51,259 bases of DNA from Alphaproteobacteria bacterium. Lineage in GTDB: Bacteria > Pseudomonadota > Alphaproteobacteria > Sphingomonadales > Kordiimonadaceae. This document shows positions 1 to 6,939 of this stretch, in pieces. The stretch is from contig JAJFIS010000049.1 of assembly GCA_021774735.1 (NCBI GenBank), positions 1 to 51,259 of the forward strand, given 5' to 3'. The notes beneath the pieces were generated by a model. It searched no databases. It was not told the origin of the DNA and saw nothing but the letters and a program-made list of their open reading frames with translations. Position numbers and translations under genes: made by a program. Each line of letters starts with the position of its first letter. Positions within the stretch are counted from its first letter, which is position 1.

Positions 1-22
1 GATTCTGTCATTAGAATTTAAC

Positions 23-87
23 ATGTGAGTTACCTCTTTGGTTTTGATGGTTGATTCAACACCAACATCAAAATCGGTAACTCACAT
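23..87. repeat. Long nested inverted repeat (hairpin/cruciform)
   Basis: Two nested perfect arms: 12 bp outer arms at 23-34 and 76-87 (ATGTGAGTTACC and its complement) and 8 bp inner arms at 42-49 and 66-73 (TTTTGATG/CATCAAAA). There is no T-run, so it is not a typical terminator. The gene it belongs to lies left of the window. I see no other feature or credible gene in 1-260. Confidence 0.6.
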
Positions 88-260
88 CCTTGCAACCCTT
101 TTTAATTGCAACGACTGTCAGATCATGTCTGAACTAATATACTTTAGCTGATGTGCAGCCCTAATGGTCGAAGTTAATCTGCCCCCCCGTAAGCGTGGCA
201 CAAGTGTTAGAAAAGGTACTTACTTGCCAATTGTTTGGTCTACCTCTTCATATCATGCGA

Positions 261-740
261 TCAAACGCTAGCAATGAGGAAGCAAATGGATGTTGCGATT
301 GACCCTAGCGTTCTTACATGATTCCAACCTGTCCATCTTTTTCCATAAATTCTCCAATAATGGATGGTATCATCTGAGTTAAACCTCATACTGTCTAGAC
401 GATTATTCATTGGCACATTTGCCAGCATAGTTACTGCAAAAACAAATATAAAATAGATGGCAGCGCCGCTGACAACCCAGACCTTAGCCGGGTTTGGCAA
501 GCCTAAATATACATAAATTGCAAAGCCAGCCGTGACTGGCATCAACCCTAGAAGCAGAACCAAAAATACTGTCTTATATACCGTTCTATTAATTATTTGC
601 ATTGTTTCAATTCCCGCTGTTGGCTGTGCCGCGATTAAAGCTTTCATGACAAACTCTGAAAAAGCTTGAAATGTACCCGCAACAAGGGCGCTGCATAAAC
701 CAATGCCGACACACATATAAATAAATCCATTCATAGCCAT
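261..740 (-). CDS. DUF1772 (anthrone-oxygenase-like) membrane protein
   Basis: A 159-residue integral membrane protein with four predicted hydrophobic segments (about 8-30, 55-80, 85-108, 140-158). The family-type end is visible: an N-R-L-D motif after helix 3 and a W..Y...W...NHVRT block before helix 4. DUF1772 proteins are widespread and mostly uncharacterised; some fungal relatives are anthrone oxygenases. The start has an AAGGA ribosome site 8 bases upstream. It lies 44 bp downstream of the quinone-reductase-like gene on the same strand and is probably co-transcribed with it under the TetR-type repressor. The biochemical role here is unknown. Confidence 0.7.
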   Translation of the reverse strand: MAMNGFIYMCVGIGLCSALVAGTFQAFSEFVMKALIAAQPTAGIETMQIINRTVYKTVFLVLLLGLMPVTAGFAIYVYLGLPNPAKVWVVSGAAIYFIFVFAVTMLANVPMNNRLDSMRFNSDDTIHYWRIYGKRWTGWNHVRTLGSIATSICFLIASV

Positions 741-784
741 TTCATAAATCCTTATTCTTTAAAAAACGGCAGGTAAGCCAATTG

Positions 785-1381
785 TTATGCCGATGCTTTC
801 ACAGCAATGTGTTTAACCTGCCTAAACCAGCGATCTATATTCTGAGAAGTCGCCATTTTAACCGACCCGAAGTGAAGGATATTTTTTACTTTTATGCCGC
901 AAAACCCAAGGACCTGATTTTTTAGAACCCGGCGCGCAGGTTTCCGGTAAATGATTGTGTCAATCAAAAGCGGCGTGTCAGCAGTGATAACAACGTCTGC
1001 CGTTTTGCCTTTAAGCAACTTGTCCCAGCCCATGCCCTTCTGATGATATTTATACGCAAAACCTGGAGTTAATGCACGGTCGAGCACGGCTTTTGCTTTG
1101 GAGGGCATTGCGCCCCACCAATAAGGATGAATAATCATAACGTGATCCGCCCAGGCAATTGCTTCTTGCCAATGAACAAGGTCATCTTCAAGGGCTTCTG
1201 TATTAACATAGCCGCTTAATTCCGATGTGAAGGTCATATCACCTAGATTTATCCGACGCACATTGGCGCTTCGCGCTTCCACGGTCTCATGATATGTATC
1301 GGCAAGACCCTCGCATAACGTGCCTGCATTCATAGTTGTTGCTTTTGGGTGCGCGACCCAGATAAAGATATTCTTTGACAT
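785..1381 (-). CDS. NAD(P)H-dependent oxidoreductase, flavodoxin-like fold (NQO1/KefF/MdaB-like)
   Basis: A 198-residue cytoplasmic flavoprotein. The start chosen is M-S-K-N-I-F at 1381, where GGAG sits 6 bases upstream and the family beta-strand 1 begins; a longer frame reaching back to 1492 would run across the operator and into the divergent gene. Family marks include the HPYWWGAMP block (around residue 98), followed by K..LDR and GFAY, which form the flavin/active-site region. Such enzymes reduce quinones or electrophiles with NAD(P)H. The gene is divergent from a TetR regulator, with a palindrome between them, and is followed by a DUF1772 gene, so an electrophile- or quinone-response unit is likely. 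The substrate is not predictable. Confidence 0.85.
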   Translation of the reverse strand: MSKNIFIWVAHPKATTMNAGTLCEGLADTYHETVEARSANVRRINLGDMTFTSELSGYVNTEALEDDLVHWQEAIAWADHVMIIHPYWWGAMPSKAKAVLDRALTPGFAYKYHQKGMGWDKLLKGKTADVVITADTPLLIDTIIYRKPARRVLKNQVLGFCGIKVKNILHFGSVKMATSQNIDRWFRQVKHIAVKASA

Positions 1382-1393
1382 TCCACTCTCCGA

Positions 1394-1414
1394 AACTTTA
1401 CATTGTGTAAAGTT
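1394..1414. promoter_or_regulatory. Palindromic operator between the reductase and tetR genes
   Basis: A perfect 9+3+9 palindrome (AACTTTACA-TTG-TGTAAAGTT) sits 13 bp before the reductase start and 33 bp before the tetR start. Position and symmetry suit a TetR dimer repressing both divergent genes. Binding is inferred, not shown. Confidence 0.75.
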
Positions 1415-1446
1415 AATGATGTCACAAATAAAGTTGCGTTTACACC

Positions 1447-2052
1447 ATGTCAAGAAAAAACACTGAAACCAAAACCCGCATTTTAAAATCAACGTGGGAA
1501 TTATTAGAATCTATCCACGGAAACAGTATGCGCATGAGCGATGTTGCCAAGGCGGCAAAGCTGAGCCGCCAAGCTGTCTATTTGCATTTCCCAACGCGCG
1601 CAGAGTTGCTTATTGCCACGACAGAATATCTAGATGAAGTGAACAACATCGAAGAACGTCTCATAGCAAGCCGCACAGCACCAAACGGGTTGGCGCGAAT
1701 GAACGCTTTCATCGAAATGTGGGGCAATTATATCCCTGAGATATACGGTGTTGGAAAAGCGTTGCTAGCCATGAAAGATACAGATGATGCCGCTGCCATG
1801 GCATGGAACAAAAGGATGCAAGCCGTTCGTTTTGGCTGTGAGGCTGCAATCAAAGCGCTAAAGGCCGATAATCAGCTAGTAGTGGGATATTCTGTGCAAC
1901 ATGCTACGGATATTTTGTGGACATTGCTCTCGGTTCAAAATTGGGCGCAATATCGACAGGAATGCGGTTGGTCACAAAAAACCTATATTGAAACTATTCA
2001 AAATATGGCTCAAAATATGCTGACTGTTAGTACAATTGATACCGATGTCTAA
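1447..2052 (+). CDS. TetR/AcrR family transcriptional regulator
   Basis: A 201-residue protein with the TetR N-terminal helix-turn-helix: residues 8-50 include 'TRILKSTWELLE', 'MRMSDVAKAAKLS' and the recognition helix 'RQAVYLHFPTRAELL'. The C-terminal ligand domain is not assignable. It is divergent from the quinone-reductase-like gene and almost certainly binds the 21-bp palindrome at 1394-1414, giving autoregulation and control of the reductase/DUF1772 pair. The ribosome site is weak, so translation may be low, which is usual for local repressors. The inducer is unknown. Confidence 0.9.
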   Translation: MSRKNTETKTRILKSTWELLESIHGNSMRMSDVAKAAKLSRQAVYLHFPTRAELLIATTEYLDEVNNIEERLIASRTAPNGLARMNAFIEMWGNYIPEIYGVGKALLAMKDTDDAAAMAWNKRMQAVRFGCEAAIKALKADNQLVVGYSVQHATDILWTLLSVQNWAQYRQECGWSQKTYIETIQNMAQNMLTVSTIDTDV

Positions 2053-2066
2053 ATTAGTGTCTTTGA

Positions 2067-3176
2067 TTAATTGCTAATATTCACAATTTTACCAATCAGA
2101 TAATCAATATCATCAGCATCAAAGTCATCTTCCACAGCAGTTAAAACCCGCTCAATAATTTGATTACGGTTTTGGGCATAATCATCACCGCTCGTCGTGC
2201 GCATTTCAGCTTCAGCGGATAAGGCCGCCTTGCCAACCTCAATAAAGGCCATTGGAATACCGGCAGCTTCAAATAAACGTTTTAATCCTAAATCGCCCCG
2301 ATCATGGATCAAGCGAAAGGCATTAACCACGGGAATATCAGCCAGCCGCGCCAGAGCCGCCTCAAAGAATGTAATATCACCCATACAAACGGCGCGAATG
2401 ATCAAACTTGGCGTTAGGCGACCATTTTTATGCAGTTGTTCGATCAGCGAGACAACATCAATGCTCTTTTTGTTCGAACCAAGCAGCAAAACAGTTGCTT
2501 TTTCGCGGGCTTCAAGAAGAAGATCGCTGGCCGTAGAGCCAGAAATCTCATGGTGTGTCATAATATGCTGGCGTAACTGCTCAGAAACCATCGTAACAAG
2601 ACGCTCTGCCACATTCAAAGGTAACTGATTACGTTCGACCATAGGGCGCTGGATCTTTTCACTTTCGCCGAAAGTATCGAGAACTTTGTCGAAAGTCTTT
2701 TCACTTATTTCTGCACTATCATTGGCAACAAGTTCTGCAACAACATTTTCATTACTGGTGTCCACAAGGGCATCAACAACCCCCGCCGAGACATTTTCAC
2801 GCCCTGCAACAGCAACTTGTGCATTTTCGCTTTGATTTTGAATAATATCAATCAAGTCTTCATCTGTTAAAACAGATGATTTTGTGATCATTGGCAAAGC
2901 AACTTCGTCAACATCTTTCGCCAAACTAATCGCCACATCATGGGGTACATCTGGATTTTTATTCAAAGATTCGGATAATGCTGTGCGCACCAGAACCGTT
3001 GCATCTTGCACCATTGTGCGAAAAATATCTTCTGCGATGGCGCGTTCAGCGTCGCTCAGTGATCCACTGGAAAAAGATTCAGCAACCTTAGACGCCGTAG
3101 ATGCACGCATCTCCACCGTCGGATTAGTCAACAGGCTGGTGACGTCTTCACGCGATAATGTCTTCTTTTCACTCAA
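2067..3176 (-). CDS. DUF2336 domain protein
   Basis: A 369-residue soluble, acidic, helix-rich protein resembling the alphaproteobacterial DUF2336 family (HEAT-like helical repeats). It begins with 'LSREDVTSLLTNPTVEMRA' and continues with repeated helical units such as 'DATVLVRTALSESL' and 'VPHDVAISLAKDVDEVALPMI'. There is no signal peptide or membrane segment. The C-terminal third has an 'LTPSLIIRAVCMGDITFFEAALA' block typical of the family. The molecular role is unknown. It stands alone, convergent with tetR (14 bp apart) and divergent from the symporter gene. Confidence 0.8.
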   Translation of the reverse strand: MSEKKTLSREDVTSLLTNPTVEMRASTASKVAESFSSGSLSDAERAIAEDIFRTMVQDATVLVRTALSESLNKNPDVPHDVAISLAKDVDEVALPMITKSSVLTDEDLIDIIQNQSENAQVAVAGRENVSAGVVDALVDTSNENVVAELVANDSAEISEKTFDKVLDTFGESEKIQRPMVERNQLPLNVAERLVTMVSEQLRQHIMTHHEISGSTASDLLLEAREKATVLLLGSNKKSIDVVSLIEQLHKNGRLTPSLIIRAVCMGDITFFEAALARLADIPVVNAFRLIHDRGDLGLKRLFEAAGIPMAFIEVGKAALSAEAEMRTTSGDDYAQNRNQIIERVLTAVEDDFDADDIDYLIGKIVNISN

Positions 3177-3403
3177 GCTAACATCCTTATTTTTAGCAAT
3201 GATTCTTAAGTTTCTTCATCATACGCTCCGGGGTATTAAGCCACCGTTAACATTTAGACATCCTTATCATTAATTCTGCGGCTGCACCATAGCCTAAGCT
3301 TTTTATCCAAAAATTAATATTAGTCATTTGATTTACATCCCCTAATTTTCATAAAAATGATTGCGAACGCTTGCATTACGCAGGGAATGTCTGGCACAAG
3401 TGT

Positions 3404-3474
3404 ATCGGGAGAGATCCACAGGGGACAAGGTATTTTACCTTGATACGCCGTCGGCTGCCTTAAAAATAGCAGCC
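3404..3474 (+). promoter_or_regulatory. Structured 5' leader of the symporter gene
   Basis: Two potential stems precede the gene. The first pairs GTATC (3404) with GATAC (3442-3446) and encloses an inner hairpin AAGGTA/TACCTT. The second pairs GGCTGC (3453-3458) with GCAGCC (3469-3474), ending 7 bases before the ribosome site AGAGGGA (3481-3487). The GGGAGAGA string in the first loop recalls glycine riboswitches, but their distal CCGAAGG element is missing. It may be a regulatory leader; no ligand can be named. The rest of 3177-3491 shows nothing else. Confidence 0.3.
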
Positions 3475-3491
3475 ATCACACAGAGGGACAT

Positions 3492-5192
3492 ATGTTTAAA
3501 AAAATTATTATTTCGCTTACTGCTCTATTTTTCATGAGCACAGCCACTATTGCGCAAGAAGCACCATCGAACAGCGACATGTCATGGAAAGATGAACTCA
3601 GCCAATCGATCAATAACGGGATGACCCCTGTTTCAAATGGCCTTTCCTGCCTTGTATTTGCCAAAATACCGATGAATTGGACGAATTATTCCGGCAATGA
3701 ATTCTCGATTGCCGACGCCCAAGCTATGTCAGCTTATGAAGCAACAAATGGTGCCGGCAGTTATGGTTTTTGTCAAATGCAAGCCGCTGACCATTATATA
3801 GGTATTCCTTTCATTGTTATTTGGTTGCTTGGTTGTGGTATTTTCTTCAGCTTCTACCTTAATTTTCCCAATATTCGTGGTTTCAAACAATCGCTCCGCA
3901 TTGTATCCGGTAAATATGATGACCCTAGCCACCCCGGCGAAGTGACCCATTTCCAAGCGCTTACCGCCGCTGTTTCTGGCACTGTTGGTCTTGGTAACAT
4001 TGCTGGTGTTGCTATTGCGGTCTCTGTTGGTGGCCCGGGGGCCACTTTCTGGATGATCCTTGCGGGTCTATTTGGCATGAGCAGCAAATTTGTTGAATGT
4101 ACCCTTGGCATTAAATACCGTGAGATTGACGAGAATGGTACCGTAACCGGCGGCCCGATGATGTATCTATCCAAGGGCTTAGCAGCGCGCGGCATGCCAA
4201 GTCTTGGCAAGTTTTTGGCCGCTGCGGCTGCACTAATTTGTATCGGCGGCGCTTTTGGCGCTGGTGCAATGTTCCAAGTTAACCAGTCTAGCCTTCAGTT
4301 TACCAACGAAATTGCCGCCCTTACCGGCGGTGAAGATAGCTTCTTCTACGGTAAAAATTGGCTATTTGGCATTGCCTTCCTTATCGCCGTTGGCCTTGTT
4401 ATCATTGGCGGCATTAAGAAAATCACCCATGTGACCGAATTCCTAGTGCCCATCATGGCTTTCATCTACCTATCAGCGGCCCTTGTGGTCATCGGCGCTC
4501 ATATTGAACAAATACCGCATGCTTTCGGGCTTATTTTTAATGGCGCTTTCACTGGTGAAGGTGTAACTGGCGGCATCATAGGCGTCTTAATCCAAGGGCT
4601 TCGCCGGGCAACCTTCTCCAATGAAGCTGGTTTAGGTTCAGCCTCCATTGCCCATTCAGCCGCTAAAACGAACGAGCCCGTTGCAGAAGGCTTGGTCGCC
4701 ATTATGGAGCCTTTCATTGATACAGTGGTTATTTGTACCATCACGGCACTGGTTATCATCGTCACTGGCCAGTATCAGAACGCCAGTATTGGAGATGGTA
4801 TTGTTCTCACTTCAAATGCGTTTGCTTCCGTTATTGCATGGTTCCCATATGTTCTAACCATTGCTGTGGTGATGTTCGCATTTTCTACCTCCATCACTTG
4901 GTTCTATTATGGTCAACGGTCGTTCTTATATCTTGTTGGCGACAAACCAAAGTCAGAATTAGCCTTTAAAATGTCATATCTAGCGGCGCTGTTCATTGGT
5001 TCTGCCATGCAGCTTGGACCGGTGATGGATATCGCAGATTCGCTACTTCTCGCCATGGGCTTCCCCAATATTGTGGGGCTTTATATTATGCGTAAAGAAG
5101 TGAAAGAAATGATGATCTCTTATTTCGACCGCTTGAAATCTGGCGAGATTAAGCCCTATGCAGGGGATTCAGCTGCTGAGGCTGCTGAATAA
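3492..5192 (+). CDS. Sodium:alanine/glycine symporter family (AGCS) amino-acid carrier
   Basis: A 566-residue inner-membrane cation:amino-acid symporter of the AGCS family. It has a cleavable-looking N-terminal signal (residues 1-21, ending T-I-A-Q-E) and then about ten hydrophobic segments. Family blocks are clear: 'FPNIRGFKQSL', 'HFQALTAAVSGTVGLGNIAGV', 'GGPGATFWM', 'KFVECTLG' and 'RRATFSNEAGLGSA'. A stretch of about 40 polar residues (about 58-98) before the first membrane helix seems longer than in relatives I recall. It is transcribed alone behind a structured leader, and a strong terminator follows. Likely substrates are alanine or glycine; this is family knowledge, not shown here. Confidence 0.93.
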   Translation: MFKKIIISLTALFFMSTATIAQEAPSNSDMSWKDELSQSINNGMTPVSNGLSCLVFAKIPMNWTNYSGNEFSIADAQAMSAYEATNGAGSYGFCQMQAADHYIGIPFIVIWLLGCGIFFSFYLNFPNIRGFKQSLRIVSGKYDDPSHPGEVTHFQALTAAVSGTVGLGNIAGVAIAVSVGGPGATFWMILAGLFGMSSKFVECTLGIKYREIDENGTVTGGPMMYLSKGLAARGMPSLGKFLAAAAALICIGGAFGAGAMFQVNQSSLQFTNEIAALTGGEDSFFYGKNWLFGIAFLIAVGLVIIGGIKKITHVTEFLVPIMAFIYLSAALVVIGAHIEQIPHAFGLIFNGAFTGEGVTGGIIGVLIQGLRRATFSNEAGLGSASIAHSAAKTNEPVAEGLVAIMEPFIDTVVICTITALVIIVTGQYQNASIGDGIVLTSNAFASVIAWFPYVLTIAVVMFAFSTSITWFYYGQRSFLYLVGDKPKSELAFKMSYLAALFIGSAMQLGPVMDIADSLLLAMGFPNIVGLYIMRKEVKEMMISYFDRLKSGEIKPYAGDSAAEAAE

Positions 5193-5232
5193 TAAGAGCG
5201 TTCAACTAACGTTCATATAAAAGAAATACTAT

Positions 5233-5268
5233 AGCGGGGTTCCATACTGTGAACCTCGCTGTTTTTTT
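5233..5268 (+). terminator. Rho-independent terminator after the symporter gene
   Basis: A 10-bp stem AGCGGGGTTC/GAACCTCGCT (one mismatch) with an 8-base loop, followed by G and seven T residues. Confidence 0.9.
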
Positions 5269-5306
5269 AATAATAGCCAACTAAGAAGGCTTAAATATAT
5301 GAGAAC

Positions 5307-5768
5307 ATGCTTATGCGGCGAATAATTTGGATATTAGGATTATTCCTGTGTGTGACTATAGTTACGGACAACGGTCTCTTGGCTGATGATAGCAGCTCAA
5401 GTGCTAATAATATCATCACAACCAATACAGACGGTGACATTAAGCGCGGCGCTAATATCTATCGGCGGTGCAGGGTATGTCATCATTTAACAGCGCAAAA
5501 ACCACCGCTAAAAGGACCAAATTTGGCGGGGCTTTTTAGCCGGAAAGTAGGGACAGACGCGAGCTTTCAATTATATTCTAGCGCTTTAAAAACCGCAGAT
5601 TTTGTATGGAGCGCAGAAAAATTGGATGCTTGGTTGAAAAGTCCAACGGCTTTTCTTCCCGGCAATAAAATGGCCTTTTCGGGTATTCGAAAAGCTGAAG
5701 ATCGCAAAGATTTGATCGCGTTTTTGAAAAATGCCACTATACCTGTGGACCTGAAAGAAGATAAATAG
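5307..5768 (+). CDS. Periplasmic class I cytochrome c
   Basis: A 153-residue protein with an N-terminal signal/anchor (residues 4-24) and one haem-binding C-R-V-C-H motif at 55-59. The G-P-N-L motif follows, then a 'G.K...DASFQLYSSALK' stretch and the distal Met ligand in 'NKMAFSGI' (around residue 119). The order and spacing match small soluble mitochondrial-type cytochromes c552/c2, about 100 residues after the signal. It would carry electrons in the periplasm, for example to an oxidase. It is followed after 51 bp by the MlaC-like gene on the same strand; a functional link is not evident. Confidence 0.92.
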   Translation: MLMRRIIWILGLFLCVTIVTDNGLLADDSSSSANNIITTNTDGDIKRGANIYRRCRVCHHLTAQKPPLKGPNLAGLFSRKVGTDASFQLYSSALKTADFVWSAEKLDAWLKSPTAFLPGNKMAFSGIRKAEDRKDLIAFLKNATIPVDLKEDK

Positions 5769-5819
5769 AGCCAGGGCAAAAATTAGCCCCTTAAATATAT
5801 TGATACTGGAAACGAACCA

Positions 5820-6467
5820 ATGATGAACCGCGCATTTAAATCCATAGCTATTTTTGCATTGCTTATAACGAGCAATATTGCACTGCAGGCACAAGAAGAT
5901 AAAAGCCGCGCGGTCGATAACCCAGAAGAAGCGATGGCTTTTATTGAGACACTAGCCCGTAAAACTGAGGAAGTTTGGGACAATAGCACCCTAACAGCCA
6001 GTGAGCGGGCGAGTGGTTTCCGCAATTTGTTCCAAGAGGCAACTGATACTAGGGTCATCGCACTCGCAATGCTAGGCAGCCAATATAGGCGCATCACACC
6101 TCAGCAGCGCAAAGACTATATTACGGCCATTACGGGCTATGTAATTTCTGAATTTGACCGGCGCATGACCCAGTTTGGCTATGAAAAACTTGAAATGGTT
6201 GGCACCACCCCTGCCCCCGGCAAGCGCGGCCATTTATACGTTCATACCGAAGTCATCCGGGATGAAGGGGACCCCATTTTGATCGACTGGCGTGTCCGCA
6301 AAAAAAATGGCGTATTACAGATTATTAACTTAAAGGTTCAGGGTATCAATCTGGTTATCACCACCCGTGAGCTATTTAGAAGCCGAATTAAAGCCGTAGG
6401 TATCGAAGGTTTAATCGCTGAACTACGCGAAGATTCGACCATGGAAGTGGCAACCGCTGCGCAATAA
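5820..6467 (+). CDS. MlaC/Ttg2D family phospholipid-binding protein
   Basis: A 215-residue protein with a signal peptide (residues 1-24) and the MlaC fold. The typical central region 'ASGFRNLFQEATDTRVIALAMLG' and 'YEKLEMVGTTPAP' is followed by 'DPILIDWRVRKKNGVLQIINLKVQGINLVITTRELF', the family's hallmark C-terminal half. MlaC carries phospholipids across the periplasm to an MlaFEDB transporter. No mlaDEF genes are in this window, so the partner transporter must be encoded elsewhere. The second ATG at 5823 is an equally possible start. It lies directly downstream of the cytochrome c gene. Confidence 0.9.
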   Translation: MMNRAFKSIAIFALLITSNIALQAQEDKSRAVDNPEEAMAFIETLARKTEEVWDNSTLTASERASGFRNLFQEATDTRVIALAMLGSQYRRITPQQRKDYITAITGYVISEFDRRMTQFGYEKLEMVGTTPAPGKRGHLYVHTEVIRDEGDPILIDWRVRKKNGVLQIINLKVQGINLVITTRELFRSRIKAVGIEGLIAELREDSTMEVATAAQ

Positions 6468-6633
6468 CTAAAAGCTATCACTTTATTAACCTTTGCCGTA
6501 GATCATGCAGCAACAGGAACAGTTGTTAGTTTGCACTGGGAATCTTGTAAAAGATGTGGCTTTTTCCTCCAAACTTGATACATGTTCGCCGCATACCAAT
6601 TGATACAAGATAAAAAATAGTGAGACATGATCC

Positions 6634-6858
6634 ATGGAACCTACACAAACTTTACATTTAGTATTTGGCGGTCAAGTGACTGACCCTCAAACAACCGATT
6701 TTTCAAACCTTGATAAGCTTGATATTGTTGGCATTTTTCCCAATTATGATGAAGCTGAAAAAGCATGGCGCAACCAAAGCCAACGCAATGTTGATGACGC
6801 CATGACAAAATATGTCATCGTGCCTTTCTATAAATTGCTGGAACCTTCCGCCGATTAA
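6634..6858 (+). CDS. DUF4170 family protein
   Basis: A 74-residue cytoplasmic protein matching the alphaproteobacterial DUF4170 pattern: 'LVFGGQV.DP', 'LDIVGIFPNYDEAEKAWR' and 'NVDDAMTKYVIVPFYKLL'. The function is unknown in the family. It is monocistronic and followed by a strong terminator. The 166-bp gap before it contains no other recognisable feature. Confidence 0.85.
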   Translation: MEPTQTLHLVFGGQVTDPQTTDFSNLDKLDIVGIFPNYDEAEKAWRNQSQRNVDDAMTKYVIVPFYKLLEPSAD

Positions 6859-6884
6859 TGCCCGTGTGATAAAAACGTCCAAGC

Positions 6885-6918
6885 AAGAACGCCTGCCCAA
6901 CCGGACAGGCGTTCTTTT
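6885..6918 (+). terminator. Rho-independent terminator after the DUF4170 gene
   Basis: Perfect 11-bp stem AAGAACGCCTG/CAGGCGTTCTT with a 10-base loop and a T tail on the plus strand only. On the minus strand the stem is not followed by T residues. Confidence 0.9.
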
Positions 6919-6939
6919 GTTTCGGGCGATATTTAAGGA

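Noticed and set aside
3380-3480. Glycine riboswitch
   Set aside because: A GGGAGAGA string and AGCS gene context fit, but I cannot find the CCGAAGG-type junction or the pairing partner of the GAGAG stem. Kept only as an unnamed structured leader.
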